The notes under the pieces are model-generated. The model did no database searches and had not been told where the DNA came from. It was given only the letters and a program-made list of their open reading frames with translations. Positions 26,398 through 34,702 of a DNA stretch of 64,000 nucleotides are shown in pieces. Position 1 is the stretch's first letter, and every line of letters begins with the position of its first letter. Source of the stretch: CBFHMJ01 sp965656875 (GTDB taxonomy: Bacteria > Pseudomonadota > Gammaproteobacteria > Enterobacterales > Alteromonadaceae); the NCBI GenBank assembly GCA_965656875.1, contig CBFHMJ010000004.1, forward strand, positions 1 through 64,000. The letters are read 5' to 3'. Both the position numbers and the translations under genes were made by a program.

Positions 26398-29205
26398 CTA
26401 GCCGATTGGCGTAGCATCCTGGTCATCTGCAATACCGTCGTTATCGCTGTCAGTGTCTGCTTCCAGACCTGAGGCTTCGATAGCGTCAGCCGTTGCATCC
26501 AGCAAGAAGAAGTTCACTAAGCCGTCTTCGTCGGTATCAACGTTTGCGACGTTGGACGCCGGGAAGTCGTCTTTTAGTGAAATGATGCGACCAAGCTCTT
26601 GATTAAGCGCGATTTTATCGGCTGGTTCGTTGATATCGCTGGCAACTAATGCAGTGGCTTCAGTTGTCATACGTGCCCAGGCGTTCAGTGTTAACTGATC
26701 TTCAACCAGACCCTGACGTTCGTTCACTGTTAGTTTTGCGATAGCGCTGTTCAGGCGTTCAACGACCGTTTTTGTCAGTGCGTTGGCGTCAGCCAGACGT
26801 TGCTGGTAGTTGTCTGTTTTACCGGCATACATACGGATTGCGTTGACGTAGCGGTATTTCTGGTAGAAGGATTCAGCAAAAGAATCGGCACCAACAACTT
26901 CACTGGCAACGTCGTCTAACAGATCTTCGATGCTGTCTGCGTCGATGTCAGCGGCGCTTAGCTGTGTCAGTGTTTTATTCATCGCATCGTCAAAGATTGG
27001 TTTGGCGATATCGAACTGTCCGTAAGAAGCCAGGTAAGCAGCGGTGTTTAACTGGCTGCTGATTTGGTCAGTCACTTCAGTGAAACGAGCCATTTCTTCA
27101 ACCAGGCGCGTTGCTGCGAATTGCATACCTGTCTGGTCATTGACCAGGAAGTATGTACCCATCAGATTTTGTAGTGCGCTAATCGTGGCTGTTGTCGAGA
27201 AATTACCCTGGCTGGCCTGGAAGTAGTTATCAACGATGTCTCGGCAAACTTGTACGTTGGCAACGGCTTTTTCCGGGCTACCAATTTGCTGATAAATCTG
27301 AGTAAGACGGGTACAACCACGGCTACCCGTGATATACGTTGTGAATGACTGGCCTGTTACATAGTCAGATGACGCCAGTACGTTTGCAGCTTCTGCCAGT
27401 ACTTGCTCGGCCAGTGCGGTTTCGCCACGGTAATGTAGCATCATCGCGATACGTGGGTCAGACGGGCCGAATTCAACCAGGGTCTGGTAAAGCGAACGTA
27501 AGTCGTCATCAGCGGTGAAGTAATCAACGGCTGGTTTAATTGCGTCAGCAACTGACGTACCACTCAGGATCTGGTTAACGGCTGTGTGAGCAAAGATTTG
27601 CTCCTGAGCACGGGTGTGATCACGAGAATCTACTGCCAGTAATGCCAGTGCCGGATTGGTTTCAAGCGTTGGATATAAACCGGCGATTAACCCGGAAAGA
27701 ATTTGTAGTGGGTATTTGTAGGTGCCAAGTGTTGCTTCTGCATTTGCGCCTGCTTCATAAGTGAAGTTGCTGTCGTAATTGACGGCGGTGTATAGCGACA
27801 GTGCTTTTGCAGCGAATTCTTTGGCTTTGTCGTTGGCGTTGATTTGCTGGTAGTACTCAGCGGCCCAGGCCATGTACAAGGCTTTAAGACGGTCAACGTT
27901 CTGGCCTGCAAAGGTGCCGGTGCGTTGAACCTGGTAGCCAGTTTTTTCAACCAATGAAGCGAAGATGTCGATTGCGTCTTCTGCTGCTTTAAGCGTGGTG
28001 GCAGAAGGTGCTGCAAAGTAGTTCTCTGTTGCATTGCCCGCGTGAGCGTTGAATGCAGTCAGGAAGCGACCGTAAGCAGTGTTGTATTCTTCTTCACGAA
28101 CGGCGTCTGCGTAGATAAATACAGTAGACAGTAGTTTGTTAGCTTCTTCTGGCTGACCCGCATCCAGGTAGTTATTGACCAGGGTCTGGTAGAAGCTGGC
28201 GTCCGATGAACTGATGTTCGCCAGGCCGCGCTCTGCTAAATACAGGTTATACAGGTATTCGGCGCGGTTACGGAATTCGTTGGCTGCCGGTGTTTTGCTT
28301 TGTTGATCCAGGATCACACCCGCTTCGCGGTATGCTCTGGCTTTGGTGGATAATTCAACGATTTTTTCCAGCGTAGTACGTGCTGTGTCGTTGAAACCGC
28401 CGATGATGTAGCCCTTGGCTAAATCAGCGTTTAGTTCGCCTTCCGCAATATCGTCGTCCAGTTGGGCTACGATGTTTTCTACTTGTTTCAGGTGTGATTT
28501 TTCACTGCTGTAGTAGAAGCTTAGTTTGTCGGCATTGGTTGCAAATGATGGAACCAGGCTGATGTCTGCTGTCAGTGGTGCATCGATATTGCCGTCGGTG
28601 TAGCTGATGGAGAAGCTACCGTCGATTTGCTCCAGTGTGTCTGGCGTGTAGGTGAATTCACCGGTTGCGCCGTTTAAGTCTAACTGACCTTTTGTTGGTG
28701 GCGTGGTAACGGTGATCGTGATGGTGTCGTTATCAACATCATTAATAACGATCTGACCTGACGTTACGCCCTGGCCGCTGACGGTTACCTGTGTGGTTGA
28801 TAAAACCGGCGCATCGTTGATTGCAGCGATATCGAAATCAATTGTTGCCTGAGCGGTGGCGTTGCCGTCTGAAACGCGAATCGTCGCAGTATCAGCACCG
28901 TTGTAGTTTGCTGCCGGGGTAAAGGTGAAATCGCCTGAGTTATCAATCGTTAACTCACCATTGGCTGGTTGCGTTACTACGCTGTAAGTCAGTGCATCGC
29001 CGTCTGCGTCAGTCGCAGAGACTGACATACTAAGAGACATGTCTTCATCAAGAGGGAAACTGTAGCTTGCCTGACCAAATACAGGTGCTGTATTGGTCGG
29101 TTGAGTCGTTCCTCCTGATGAACTACCGCCACCACCGCCACAAGCGGTCAGTACTGACATCGCAACCAGTGCGAGGGCAAATGGCTTTGTGTTTCGCGCA
29201 ATCAT
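26398..29205 (-). CDS. Large lipoprotein with cadherin-like and TPR-type repeats
   Basis: 935 residues. Lipobox MSVLTAC, then a Gly/Ser linker. Residues ~40-230 form two tandem Ig/cadherin-like domains (AVFGQ-type start, DADGDALTYSV, FTPAANYNGADTATIRV; DNDTITITV, GEFTYTPD). The rest is long alpha-helical repeats of TPR type. It ends with a DTDEDGLVNFF and DTDSDNDGIADDQDATP calcium-binding segment. Probably surface-exposed. It lies 83 bp upstream of the TonB receptor on the same strand, so they may share a transcript. Confidence 0.8.
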   Translation of the reverse strand: MIARNTKPFALALVAMSVLTACGGGGGSSSGGTTQPTNTAPVFGQASYSFPLDEDMSLSMSVSATDADGDALTYSVVTQPANGELTIDNSGDFTFTPAANYNGADTATIRVSDGNATAQATIDFDIAAINDAPVLSTTQVTVSGQGVTSGQIVINDVDNDTITITVTTPPTKGQLDLNGATGEFTYTPDTLEQIDGSFSISYTDGNIDAPLTADISLVPSFATNADKLSFYYSSEKSHLKQVENIVAQLDDDIAEGELNADLAKGYIIGGFNDTARTTLEKIVELSTKARAYREAGVILDQQSKTPAANEFRNRAEYLYNLYLAERGLANISSSDASFYQTLVNNYLDAGQPEEANKLLSTVFIYADAVREEEYNTAYGRFLTAFNAHAGNATENYFAAPSATTLKAAEDAIDIFASLVEKTGYQVQRTGTFAGQNVDRLKALYMAWAAEYYQQINANDKAKEFAAKALSLYTAVNYDSNFTYEAGANAEATLGTYKYPLQILSGLIAGLYPTLETNPALALLAVDSRDHTRAQEQIFAHTAVNQILSGTSVADAIKPAVDYFTADDDLRSLYQTLVEFGPSDPRIAMMLHYRGETALAEQVLAEAANVLASSDYVTGQSFTTYITGSRGCTRLTQIYQQIGSPEKAVANVQVCRDIVDNYFQASQGNFSTTATISALQNLMGTYFLVNDQTGMQFAATRLVEEMARFTEVTDQISSQLNTAAYLASYGQFDIAKPIFDDAMNKTLTQLSAADIDADSIEDLLDDVASEVVGADSFAESFYQKYRYVNAIRMYAGKTDNYQQRLADANALTKTVVERLNSAIAKLTVNERQGLVEDQLTLNAWARMTTEATALVASDINEPADKIALNQELGRIISLKDDFPASNVANVDTDEDGLVNFFLLDATADAIEASGLEADTDSDNDGIADDQDATPIG

Positions 29206-29280
29206 ATTTTCCCCTTTTAGAAAACTGAATTTTTATGATGTTTTGAACGGCGCAGAGTGTAACGCTAAATGAATATGGAA

Positions 29281-29307
29281 TACAAATGCGAATCGTTCTT
29301 ATTTGTA
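29281..29307 (-). promoter_or_regulatory. Dyad upstream of the lipoprotein/TonB genes
   Basis: TACAAAT and ATTTGTA are perfect 7-bp arms 13 bp apart, 76 bp before the lipoprotein start. The interior (AATGCGAATCGTTCTTATT) partly resembles a Fur box but has several mismatches. It is a candidate operator, perhaps Fur-like given the TonB receptor downstream. Confidence 0.4.
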
Positions 29308-29696
29308 TAAATGTTTGGGCTTATATGAGGGGTTTCTGAAAGAAGTGTTTAAAAAACTGTTTAAAAACAACTAAATAAAATATTTTCACTTTCGTGAAAT
29401 TTTTTTGGATTGTGTGGTTTTCAATTTTTCCGTTGGAAACGAGAGTTCGATGTGAGAAATGGGTGGTAGTTAAATGTGTGTTGTGAGTTTTAAATAACAG
29501 TCTGTTAATAGCTGTTTAGTGAAAAATTATGAACTGGTGATTGAATCATCAGGCAAGAAAAAGCGTATTTATTCACTTTGATGAAGTGATAAGCAACATT
29601 GGTTAACGAATATGCAGAATGTTTACGACTCAGACTGGCTGATAAGACGATTAACTACGTCTGGAGTTATAGTCAGTCATGTATACTGTTGTTCCT

Positions 29697-29789
29697 TCAA
29701 TGTGTTGATCCTTTTAATGGCGTTCATGCTTCGTTTCTCGTCATTGTCATCGAACAAAATGTTACCCGCAAAGTTCTACAGAACCAGGT
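29697..29789. repeat. Degenerate fragment of the TA-flanked MITE
   Basis: AATGGCGTTCATGC, then CGAACAAAATG and CGCAAAG, align with the right half of the element at 50764-51047, with many substitutions. It is an old remnant without the left end. Confidence 0.5.
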
Positions 29790-30347
29790 GTGGAAAGCAA
29801 AGAAAAAGAGCGTGTGCTATTGATGATGTTGAGTTGTATGTTGGCCGGGATGTTGTTGCTCAGTGGTTTAGCGACCGAGGCTAAACCGTTATCTGCTAAT
29901 CCATTGCCTGGTAAACAGTTGTCTGCTAAAGAAATTACCGACTGGCAAGTGGATATTGATGTCTATGCCCGGACGTTTCCGGCGCGCCATATTGATGCGT
30001 TTGATCAAATCAGTGAAGCGACGTTTAACCGTCGGCTTCAGGCATTAAAGGCATCATTAGCGAGTAAAAGCCGGGTTGAGGTAATTATCGAGTTAATGCG
30101 ACTGACTCGTGCTGTGGGTGATGGTCACACCGGTGTACCGCTTTGGCAGCAGGATATGGATTCTTTCAGCTTGCCTCACTCTAATCTACTGATCACTTAT
30201 TCTAAGCGACATTTTAAACTGGAAAATCATCAGCAACCGGTTACACCGGATATTGTTGTGCCTCAGCGTTGGCAGGATTGGCGACAGGCCAGTGATGCAA
30301 CGCTAAAGGCAGTAACAGATCGATTAAAACAGTTTATGCAGGAGTAA
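29790..30347 (+). CDS. Secreted protein with an S41-peptidase-like N-terminal part
   Basis: 185 residues if started at GTG 29790; ATG 29823 is the alternative and gives a tidier signal peptide (MLSCMLAGMLLLSGLATEAKP). It contains ELMRLTRAVGDGHTGVPL, which resembles the DGHT turn at the N-terminal side of S41/tricorn-type peptidases. The PDZ and the catalytic serine region of that family are absent, so this is either a truncated relic or a stand-alone accessory domain. No frame downstream continues it. Confidence 0.5.
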   Translation: MESKEKERVLLMMLSCMLAGMLLLSGLATEAKPLSANPLPGKQLSAKEITDWQVDIDVYARTFPARHIDAFDQISEATFNRRLQALKASLASKSRVEVIIELMRLTRAVGDGHTGVPLWQQDMDSFSLPHSNLLITYSKRHFKLENHQQPVTPDIVVPQRWQDWRQASDATLKAVTDRLKQFMQE

Positions 30348-30352
30348 TTCGT

Positions 30353-30562
30353 TTACGCCGGGCCGTTGCCAAAGCCCGGCTTTTCTGACCAGTACCAGCA
30401 TAAATACCAGCCTGCGGGTGGTAATACGATATTCAACAGAAAGGAAAACAGAGCGGTGAGGGAAAGGTGTCGGGTTTTACCTTTTGCAAACCAGATGGTC
30501 GCGATAGTAACGATACAGCTCAGGTAGATCGCATAGTACAGATACAGAATGTCGATGTTCAT
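30353..30562 (-). CDS. Small two-helix membrane protein, unknown
   Basis: 69 residues from ATG 30562; a GTG at 30577 is also in frame and neither has a clear ribosome site. Two hydrophobic helices (ILYLYYAIYLSCIVTIATIWF and TALFSFLLNIVLPPAGWYLC) and a short Gly/Pro end. Convergent with the S41-like gene, 5 bp apart. Not recognised. Confidence 0.45.
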   Translation of the reverse strand: MNIDILYLYYAIYLSCIVTIATIWFAKGKTRHLSLTALFSFLLNIVLPPAGWYLCWYWSEKPGFGNGPA

Positions 30563-30999
30563 GTTGCGTTTGTCCACGTTAAAAAGTCGGCCTGAGTTTT
30601 AAGAAAATTATTATCACTACCGTGGCCGTATGTTGTTGTTTTTACTGCATCAGGCGTTATTTTTATCAATATTCTTATTAATGTTTTTATTATTGTAACG
30701 CTTTGATTTTTGCAAACTGCCGATGAATCAAAGCGTTGCTGATGCTGTTTATTGTGCTGCTACCAACAACAGGCAACACATTTTTCGGGGACGGATACTA
30801 TGCTCGCTTCCCTGTATTGTCAACAGAATGCGATTAGTGGTAGGAAATTGTTCCGGTGAATGGTGTAAACCTGGCAGGAGTATGTGGTTCCAGGTGTGAC
30901 GTCATCGGTTCCGTCACACCTGTCTGTGTTTGAAATGAGCGTTAATGGCTTTCTCGCTTTAATCCTTGATTTCCTTACAAAAACCGATTTTATTACCGA
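30563..30999. other. Intergenic region with two strong inverted repeats
   Basis: I see no gene. Inverted repeat 1: AACGCTTTGATT (30698-30709) and AATCAAAGCGTT (30726-30737), 16-bp gap. Inverted repeat 2: CAGGTGTGACG (30891-30901) and CGTCACACCTG (30912-30922), 10-bp loop. The second could end the minus-strand permease transcript, though no T-run follows on either strand. Confidence 0.5.
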
Positions 31000-31980
31000 T
31001 TAAAACATCACGTTATATAACCCACCCATTGTAATCGCCATACCGAGTACGACTGTCAGGAAGGCGGCTATCATTGGCCCGCGGAAAATAGCACGTAGCA
31101 GGATGACCTCTGTCAGACTGGCACCGGCGCTACCGATAATCAGTGCGATTACCGAACCACTCGACATGCCTTTTTTCACCAACGCGGCAGACAAGGGAAT
31201 CACTGCTTCAGCGCGAATATACAGAGGAATACCAATGACAGCTGCGATTGGGATGGCCCACCAGTTTTCGGCATTGGCGTATTGTGCAATGAAATCTGTT
31301 GGAATGAAGCCGTAGATCAGTGATCCAATCGCGACACCTAACATTAATAGTGGGAAAACCGCTTTGAAATCTGTCCAGGTGGCTTGCCAGATAGTGAGCC
31401 AGCGAGACGGTTTTGCGGATGTAGTTGCGGCTTCGCCACAGGTTTTACCGGTGCTTTCACTGCTATTTCCACCACAACTGCCTGATGTTTCTTGTGTGTC
31501 GGATTGACCACAGCTTGTACCACAAGATGGTGTTTCCTGAATGACGTAGCGTTCAAACCCGAGTTTTTCGAGGGTAAAACCTGCGGTAACTGCGACGATC
31601 AACGCCATTGAAAAATAAAAGACGGTAACCTGAACGCCGAAAGTAACTGCCATCAAACCGATAATGACCGGATTGAGTAAAGGGCTGGAGAACAGAAAAA
31701 CCAGCATCGGGCCGAATCCTGCTTTTGCTCGCAACAGGCCTTTTAAGAAGGGAATGGTTGAACACGAACAGAACGGTGTAATGGCGCCGAGTAGTGCCGC
31801 AACCAGATAACCTTTTCCATTACGTGAGCTTAGTATGCGTTGAATTTTCTCTGGCGTAAGTACGCTCTGTAATGCTCCAACGAAAAAGCTAATCACCAGA
31901 AACAATACGGTCAGTTCAGCGGCCAGAAAGATAAACATGTCGAGGGTTTCCAGCGCTCGCTGGGTTAGTGTCTCATTCAT
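31000..31980 (-). CDS. YraQ/ArsP-type (DUF318) permease
   Basis: 326 residues with about ten membrane helices in two halves. The signature ITPFCSCSTIPFLKGLL in the first half and GIPLYIRAEAVIPLSAALVKKG in the second are the paired motifs of the DUF318 permease family, which includes the organoarsenical exporter ArsP. The central loop is Cys-rich (SCGTSCGQSD, GSCGG, KTCGE), which fits thiol-reactive metalloids. An ArsR-type repressor is divergent with two operators between them, so efflux of an arsenic-like compound is a reasonable inference. Confidence 0.85.
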   Translation of the reverse strand: MNETLTQRALETLDMFIFLAAELTVLFLVISFFVGALQSVLTPEKIQRILSSRNGKGYLVAALLGAITPFCSCSTIPFLKGLLRAKAGFGPMLVFLFSSPLLNPVIIGLMAVTFGVQVTVFYFSMALIVAVTAGFTLEKLGFERYVIQETPSCGTSCGQSDTQETSGSCGGNSSESTGKTCGEAATTSAKPSRWLTIWQATWTDFKAVFPLLMLGVAIGSLIYGFIPTDFIAQYANAENWWAIPIAAVIGIPLYIRAEAVIPLSAALVKKGMSSGSVIALIIGSAGASLTEVILLRAIFRGPMIAAFLTVVLGMAITMGGLYNVMF

Positions 31981-32014
31981 GGTGTCTCTCCTCAGTTAAT
32001 GTGTTTAAATTCTA

Positions 32015-32078
32015 TATTTCGAGAATTATAGAAATAAAATCGAAGAGATCAATATATATTTCGATAAATATGGAAATA
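32015..32078. promoter_or_regulatory. Two ArsR-type operators between permease and regulator
   Basis: TATTTC-N10-GAAATA occurs at 32015-32036 and again at 32057-32078, exactly 42 bp apart (four helical turns). Both lie in the 162-bp gap between the divergent genes, so the regulator would control both. Confidence 0.8.
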
Positions 32079-32142
32079 AATTGGAATCGCACTACAATAC
32101 GGGCATTGATTGTGAGTAATAAGAAACTTCCTGGAGTGTTAC

Positions 32143-32445
32143 ATGATGGAGCTTGAAGCCGTTGCAAAGGCGTTGAAAGAACTGGGGCATCCAACGCGAC
32201 TGGCGATCTACAAACATATCGTTAAAGCGGGTTTTACCGGGATGCCGGTGGGCGATATTCAGGAGGCGCTGGGTGTGCCGGGTTCCACGTTGTCGCATCA
32301 TATTTCGAACCTGGTAAAAGTGGGGTTGTTGTCGCAGCGACGGGAAGGACGAACCTTATATTGTGTGGCGAGCTACGACAATCTGGAGGGCGTGATTAAC
32401 TTCTTGCAGGATGAGTGTTGTATCAACGAGCAACCGGATGATTAA
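32143..32445 (+). CDS. ArsR-family repressor
   Basis: 100 residues, ATG with GGAG 6 nt upstream. Winged-helix fold of the ArsR/SmtB type: LKELGHPTRLAIYKHIV, GVPGSTLSHHISNLVKVGLLSQRREGRTLYC. The classical CVC metal site of E. coli ArsR is absent. A C-terminal ECC pair could instead bind arsenite or another thiophilic ligand, as in some ArsR variants. It lies divergent to the DUF318 permease it presumably represses and overlaps the convergent 32442 gene by 4 bp. Confidence 0.88.
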   Translation: MMELEAVAKALKELGHPTRLAIYKHIVKAGFTGMPVGDIQEALGVPGSTLSHHISNLVKVGLLSQRREGRTLYCVASYDNLEGVINFLQDECCINEQPDD

Positions 32446-32687
32446 TCCTGCCCGGATTGCTCGTTTTGTTCATTTTCACGTTTCATGAGTATGAAGGTGA
32501 GATACATTTTTGTGGGCAGCGAGCAAATCAGGCCAAACGCGATACAGCCTGCGCCGATGATGAATCCGGTTGGCCCAAGGGTTTCCTGAATGTCAGTGTA
32601 GGACAGCAGGTAGTGACCGGATAAAATTAAACAAATACCGATAACCATCGCGACTTTCAGCAAGGTAATTAGTCGTTCTTCACTCAT
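32442..32687 (-). CDS. Small two-helix membrane protein, unknown
   Basis: 81 residues with helices LLKVAMVIGICLILSGHYLL and TGFIIGAGCIAFGLICSL and a charged C terminus (KRENEQNEQSGQD). No family recognised. Convergent with the ArsR gene, the two stop codons overlapping; no evidence that it belongs to the metalloid module. Confidence 0.5.
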   Translation of the reverse strand: MSEERLITLLKVAMVIGICLILSGHYLLSYTDIQETLGPTGFIIGAGCIAFGLICSLPTKMYLTFILMKRENEQNEQSGQD

Positions 32688-32867
32688 TTCATGCTCCTGT
32701 CCGGTTTTTTATATCTCGTTTATTCCACTCTATACCTGCAATATTGTTCTATCGTTGATTTAAATCAGTTAATGCTAATGAATTAAGATGCCTCGCGAAT
32801 TCTGCTGTTTCTACTAAGCTTTAGTGATGAATAGCGTGATGTAATTTCTCGAAAAAGGCGGACGGAT

Positions 32868-34640
32868 ATGCGCGATAACAAACGGGGCATTGCACAAGGC
32901 AGAGTGCCACCAGGCGTCTTTTCAATCCTGGTGATCCTGATTGCTTTTGCCACGATCAGCTTTATGGTGAGTGAAGTTGATGATGTCATTATGCGGGCTG
33001 AACATCGTGAACTGGAAAAACTGTATTTAAACGCTCGGGCTGAGGTGATGTCTGAAGCTCGGCTGGCGGGAGGCCTGGCGACACTGGTAGCCAATGTAGA
33101 GCCGTTTGCTCGCCGGTTTGCAGAAGGTGACAGGCGTGGTTTAACCGATGTGCTGGAGCCTGTGTTTGAAGTGATGCATGAGCGCTATTCCGCCCAGCAA
33201 TTTCAATTTCATCTGCCCCCTGCAGAGTCATTCCTTCGCTTACATCGTCCTGAAAAGTACGGCGATGACTTGTCCAGTTTTCGAAAAACCGTGTTGAAAT
33301 CGAATCACTTCCGGGACCATGTATCTGGCATTGAGAAAGGAATTGCCGGGCTGGGTATTCGGGGTGTTGCACCGGTGTTTTATCAGGATAAACATTATGG
33401 TTCGGTTGAATTCGGGATGTCGTTGGGGCGGCGGTTTTTCGATTCGTTTAAACGAAAATATGGGGCTGATATTTCATTGTATGTTGATGAATATCGGGAT
33501 TTTCTGGCGTTTGCTTCGACCATATCAGAGCCTTTTCTGACCACCGAGGAAATGCGGGAAGCCCTTCAGAAACCGGTATACAAGCAAGTAGAACGCAATG
33601 GCAATAATTATGCGGTTTACGCAAATGCAATGAAGGATTTTAGTGGGGCTTCGATAGGTGTACTGGAGTTGGTGATTGATCGCAATTATTACGCGGATGC
33701 CACACACAAAACCTGGCTGGTGGCGGTGATTATCGGCGTTGTTGCGCTGTTATCGTCGATTGTGATTTCTATTATGGAATTCAAAGTACGCCGCAATGCC
33801 AAAGCGGTGTATCAAAGTAATAAAGAATTAACGACAGCGCTAGAGCAAGTAAAGGCTATGCAGAGCCAGTTGGTTGAACAGGAGAAAATGTCGTCGCTTG
33901 GTCAACTGGTGTCGGGAATCGCGCATGAAATCAATACACCGATAGGCGTGTGCGTTACGGCGTGCAGTGCGATGCAGGACAAAGTGGAAGTCTTTGAACA
34001 AAACTATCGAAATGACACGTTTACCCGAGAAAAATTCGATGTCTTTATGATGGCGTTGCGGTCTGCGATGGGGATGGTGAGCCGGAATCTGAATCGGGCA
34101 TCCTTGCTGGTTAAGAACTTTAAAATGATTGCGGTTGAGCAAACCAGTGAAGATGTTCGCCATTTTAATTTATGCAATGTTATCAGCCAGTTATTTGAAA
34201 TTCAGAAACAGGATATGAAGTACCACGGCGTGACGTACCAGGTGGATGTTCCTGCTGATATTGAAATGAATTCTTATCAAACAGCGGTGGTTGAGGTGTT
34301 TGATAACCTGATTCGAAATTCGATTATCCACGGTTTTAAAGGTATGGCCGGTCATTCGATTCGCGTTGACGGCAGCGTTGACGGCGAAAATGTGGTTCTG
34401 CGTTATCAGGATAACGGTGTCGGTGTGACACTCCCGCGATCGGAAAAGATTTTTGAGCCGTTCTATACGACGCGACGAGATAAAGAGTGTGTGGGACTGG
34501 GTTTGAGCATTGTCTATAACCTGGTGGTTCATTGCTTACAGGGGCACATTCGAATCGTCGAAGACAGTGAACACGGGTTGTGTTTTGAAATCACTCTGAT
34601 GCGTGACTTGAGCGAAAAAGACGAACCGCACGAAGAGTAG
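32868..34640 (+). CDS. Cache-domain sensor histidine kinase
   Basis: 590 residues. An N-terminal helix (VFSILVILIAFATISFMV) and a second at ~285-305 bracket a ~240-residue periplasmic double-Cache-like sensor. The cytoplasmic part has a coiled coil, then an H-box SLGQLVSGIAHEINTPIGV with H353, an N-box EVFDNLIRNSIIHGF, DNGVGV and GLGLSIV. This resembles the HAMP-less DctB-like group. No response regulator is adjacent, so the partner is elsewhere. The signal is unknown. Confidence 0.9.
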   Translation: MRDNKRGIAQGRVPPGVFSILVILIAFATISFMVSEVDDVIMRAEHRELEKLYLNARAEVMSEARLAGGLATLVANVEPFARRFAEGDRRGLTDVLEPVFEVMHERYSAQQFQFHLPPAESFLRLHRPEKYGDDLSSFRKTVLKSNHFRDHVSGIEKGIAGLGIRGVAPVFYQDKHYGSVEFGMSLGRRFFDSFKRKYGADISLYVDEYRDFLAFASTISEPFLTTEEMREALQKPVYKQVERNGNNYAVYANAMKDFSGASIGVLELVIDRNYYADATHKTWLVAVIIGVVALLSSIVISIMEFKVRRNAKAVYQSNKELTTALEQVKAMQSQLVEQEKMSSLGQLVSGIAHEINTPIGVCVTACSAMQDKVEVFEQNYRNDTFTREKFDVFMMALRSAMGMVSRNLNRASLLVKNFKMIAVEQTSEDVRHFNLCNVISQLFEIQKQDMKYHGVTYQVDVPADIEMNSYQTAVVEVFDNLIRNSIIHGFKGMAGHSIRVDGSVDGENVVLRYQDNGVGVTLPRSEKIFEPFYTTRRDKECVGLGLSIVYNLVVHCLQGHIRIVEDSEHGLCFEITLMRDLSEKDEPHEE

Positions 34641-34702
34641 CGCGTATTAACTTTACGCTTAACGTTACGCGCTGGCGGTTCGTTTTTTGTTGATTGACGG
34701 TT

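Larger units (their letters stand above)
29206..29789. other. AT-rich intergenic region between divergent genes
   Basis: I see no gene. It holds the likely promoter of the lipoprotein operon, including the dyad at 29281-29307, and a degenerate mobile-repeat fragment at 29697-29789. Overlapping short frames at 29599 and 29612 have no homology I can see and fall in the repeat. Confidence 0.5.

Noticed and set aside
29599..29884. Two overlapping small frames before the S41-like gene
   Set aside because: They overlap each other and the MITE remnant and have no recognisable features.
30698..30922. Inverted repeats considered as an insertion sequence
   Set aside because: The two pairs differ in sequence and enclose no open frame or target duplication.
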